Positions 62,877-64,000 of a stretch of 64,000 nucleotides of DNA are shown piece after piece. The notes beneath the pieces are model-generated. The model ran no database searches and had not been told where the DNA came from. It was given only the letters and a program-made list of their open reading frames with translations. Positions within the stretch are counted from its first letter, which is position 1; the number at the start of each line of letters is the position of its first letter. This DNA is from Bacteroidales bacterium. GTDB lineage: Bacteria > Bacteroidota > Bacteroidia > Bacteroidales > P3. The translations under genes were made by a program, and so were the position numbers. The DNA lies in NCBI GenBank assembly GCA_017940465.1, contig JAGAYN010000051.1, positions 16,147-80,146 on the forward strand, in the 5' to 3' direction.

Positions 62877-62968
62877 GTTCTCCTTTACCGCGGCATGCCG
62901 CTTCCGACATACCGCATAACTTGTTTTGTTTCAAAACGCTACACACACTCCCACTCACATTTCCATTT

Positions 62969-62977
62969 GCAAATATA
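62969..62977 (-). promoter_or_regulatory. -7 promoter element of purM
   Basis: The minus strand reads TATATTTGC, an exact TAnnTTTGC, about 93 bases before the purM ATG. The 190-bp spacer holds nothing else that I recognise. Confidence 0.7.
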
Positions 62978-63067
62978 CAAAAACTTTCCCAACCGGGAAA
63001 ATAAAAAAAGCGCCGATGCACCGCGGACGCAGATCCCGCATCCGGGCCGAGGGCACAGGACCCCCGC

Positions 63068-63844
63068 TCACCCCAGCACCACATCCATCACCATCATCAG
63101 CACGAATCCCGCGGCGAAACCCAGGGTGGAGAGGTTGGAGTGCGTGCCCTGCGATGCCTCGGGGATGAGTTCCTCGACCACCACATACATCATGGCGCCC
63201 GCCGCAAAAGCCAGCATATAGGGCAGCACCGGCACAAACCACGAGGCCAGCAGCAGGATGGCCACGGCGCCGAGAGGCTCGACCACGCCGCTGAGCGTGC
63301 CGATGGCGAAGGAGCGGAGGCGCGAATTGCCGGCGGCATGCATCGGCATGGAGATGATGGCACCCTCCGGCACATTCTGTATGGCAATGCCTATCGAGAC
63401 CGCCAGGGCGGCGCTGAGGGAGAGCCCGTGACCGCTGCCCGCGAAGACCACACCGACAGCCATGCCCTCAGGCAGGTTGTGGATGGTGACGGCCAGGGCC
63501 AGCATGGCCGTGCGCGAGAGCTTCGAGCGCGGACCCTCGGCACGCGAAGCACCCAGGTGGAGGTGGGGGGTCAGCTCGTCGACAAGCAGCAGGAAGCCCA
63601 CACCGAGCAGAAATCCCACCGCCGACGGCACCACCGAGGCGGCCCCGCGACCGGACTCCATCTCCATCGCAGGCAGGAGCAGCGACCACACCGACGCCGC
63701 CACCATCACCCCGCTGGCGAACCCCAGGAGGGCCTTCTGCAGCCGCTCGGGCATGTCGCGCTTCATAAAGAAGACGAAAGCCGAGCCGAGCATGGTGCCG
63801 ACCAGCGGAAGAAGGGTGCCGACGAGGATGACTGTAGTGTTCAT
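63068..63844 (-). CDS. ZIP-family metal (zinc) transporter
   Basis: This 258-residue inner-membrane transporter has eight predicted helices and the paired metal-site motifs of bacterial ZIPs: TIHNLPEGMAVG in helix IV and IGIAIQNVPEGAIIS in helix V. A His-rich LTPHLHLG precedes helix IV. It is closest in form to ZupT-like proteins for zinc and other divalent metals. An exact -7 element is located just upstream. Confidence 0.93.
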   Translation of the reverse strand: MNTTVILVGTLLPLVGTMLGSAFVFFMKRDMPERLQKALLGFASGVMVAASVWSLLLPAMEMESGRGAASVVPSAVGFLLGVGFLLLVDELTPHLHLGASRAEGPRSKLSRTAMLALAVTIHNLPEGMAVGVVFAGSGHGLSLSAALAVSIGIAIQNVPEGAIISMPMHAAGNSRLRSFAIGTLSGVVEPLGAVAILLLASWFVPVLPYMLAFAAGAMMYVVVEELIPEASQGTHSNLSTLGFAAGFVLMMVMDVVLG

Positions 63845-63862
63845 ATCGGTGGGTTTGCGGAT

Positions 63863-63871
63863 GCAAATTTA
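63863..63871 (-). promoter_or_regulatory. -7 promoter element of the ZIP gene
   Basis: The minus strand reads TAAATTTGC, 19 bases before the ATG at 63844, so the leader is only about 10 nt. Confidence 0.7.
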
Positions 63872-63926
63872 CATAAAAATTTTTGATTTACACACAGACG
63901 CATAAAAATATTTTGCTACGCAGTCA

Positions 63927-63956
63927 GAATCAGGCAAAAGAAAAGCCGCCTGATTC
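63927..63956. terminator. Possible hairpin near the right edge
   Basis: The 9-bp arms gaatcaggc and gcctgattc with a 12-base loop are followed on the plus strand by gcgtttta. It may end a gene that lies beyond the window. No other feature is seen from here to the edge. Confidence 0.3.
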
Positions 63957-64000
63957 GCGTTTTATATGCAAACGGGCTTGGTGTCCCAGTGATTTATTGC

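Overview
The window looks like a chromosome segment of a high-GC member of the Bacteroidales (phylum Bacteroidota), probably from an animal gut. The support is a sprA gene of the type IX secretion system (T9SS) beside ruvA, two exported proteins ending in T9SS sorting domains, a BspA-type leucine-rich-repeat protein, and many promoters with the Bacteroidota -7 element TAnnTTTGC. No phage, plasmid, integrase, CRISPR array or rRNA was seen. There is one tRNA, tRNA-Gly(CCC).

Layout. 0-8 kb: folK and glnA, then a giant T9SS-exported adhesin-like protein. 8-13.4 kb: aminopeptidase P and a TGS-uridine-kinase protein (+), facing recN-aroK (-). 13.4-16.1 kb: two REP-associated tyrosine transposases (RAYTs), each inside its own palindromic repeats, around sufS; the second repeat set supplies the 3' end of dedA. 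16.9-26.3 kb: ruvA-sprA-TPR block. 26.3-27.8 kb: a 144-bp tandem array next to a third RAYT. 27.8-32.5 kb: M64 peptidase and beta-helix lipoprotein (-), then a Sua5/YciO-like gene, a holin-like membrane protein and panC (+). 32.7-36.5 kb: a DUF6266-like protein, two tandem Crp/Fnr paralogues and divergent hcp, with an Fnr-like operator in the hcp promoter. 37-41 kb: BspA-like protein and a cation/proton antiporter. 41.3-50.7 kb: two sigma-factor-headed loci facing each other. The left one carries an AT-rich run of small lipoproteins, including a formylglycine-generating-enzyme-like protein. The right one carries outer-membrane barrels, one broken by an in-frame TGA, and paired membrane proteins. 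50.8-54.1 kb: aroQ, a GT-C mannosyltransferase-like protein and gdhA. 54.3-59.6 kb: a four-gene unit with a GT4 glycosyltransferase, a small exported protein, a PorE-like TPR/propeller/OmpA protein and an alpha/beta hydrolase. 59.6-64 kb: YitT protein, tRNA-Gly, Bax-inhibitor-1 protein, purM and a ZIP metal transporter.

The most unusual content is non-coding. (i) Intergenic 11-bp tandem repeats occur at five loci, and three of them end in the same 22-bp tail. (ii) A second dispersed element occurs four times, three of them just behind a transcription terminator. (iii) Three RAYTs have three unrelated, locally confined repeat families. (iv) A hairpin-dense 290-bp spacer lies inside the AT-rich lipoprotein cluster. 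Functions come from motif recognition by eye; no database search was run.
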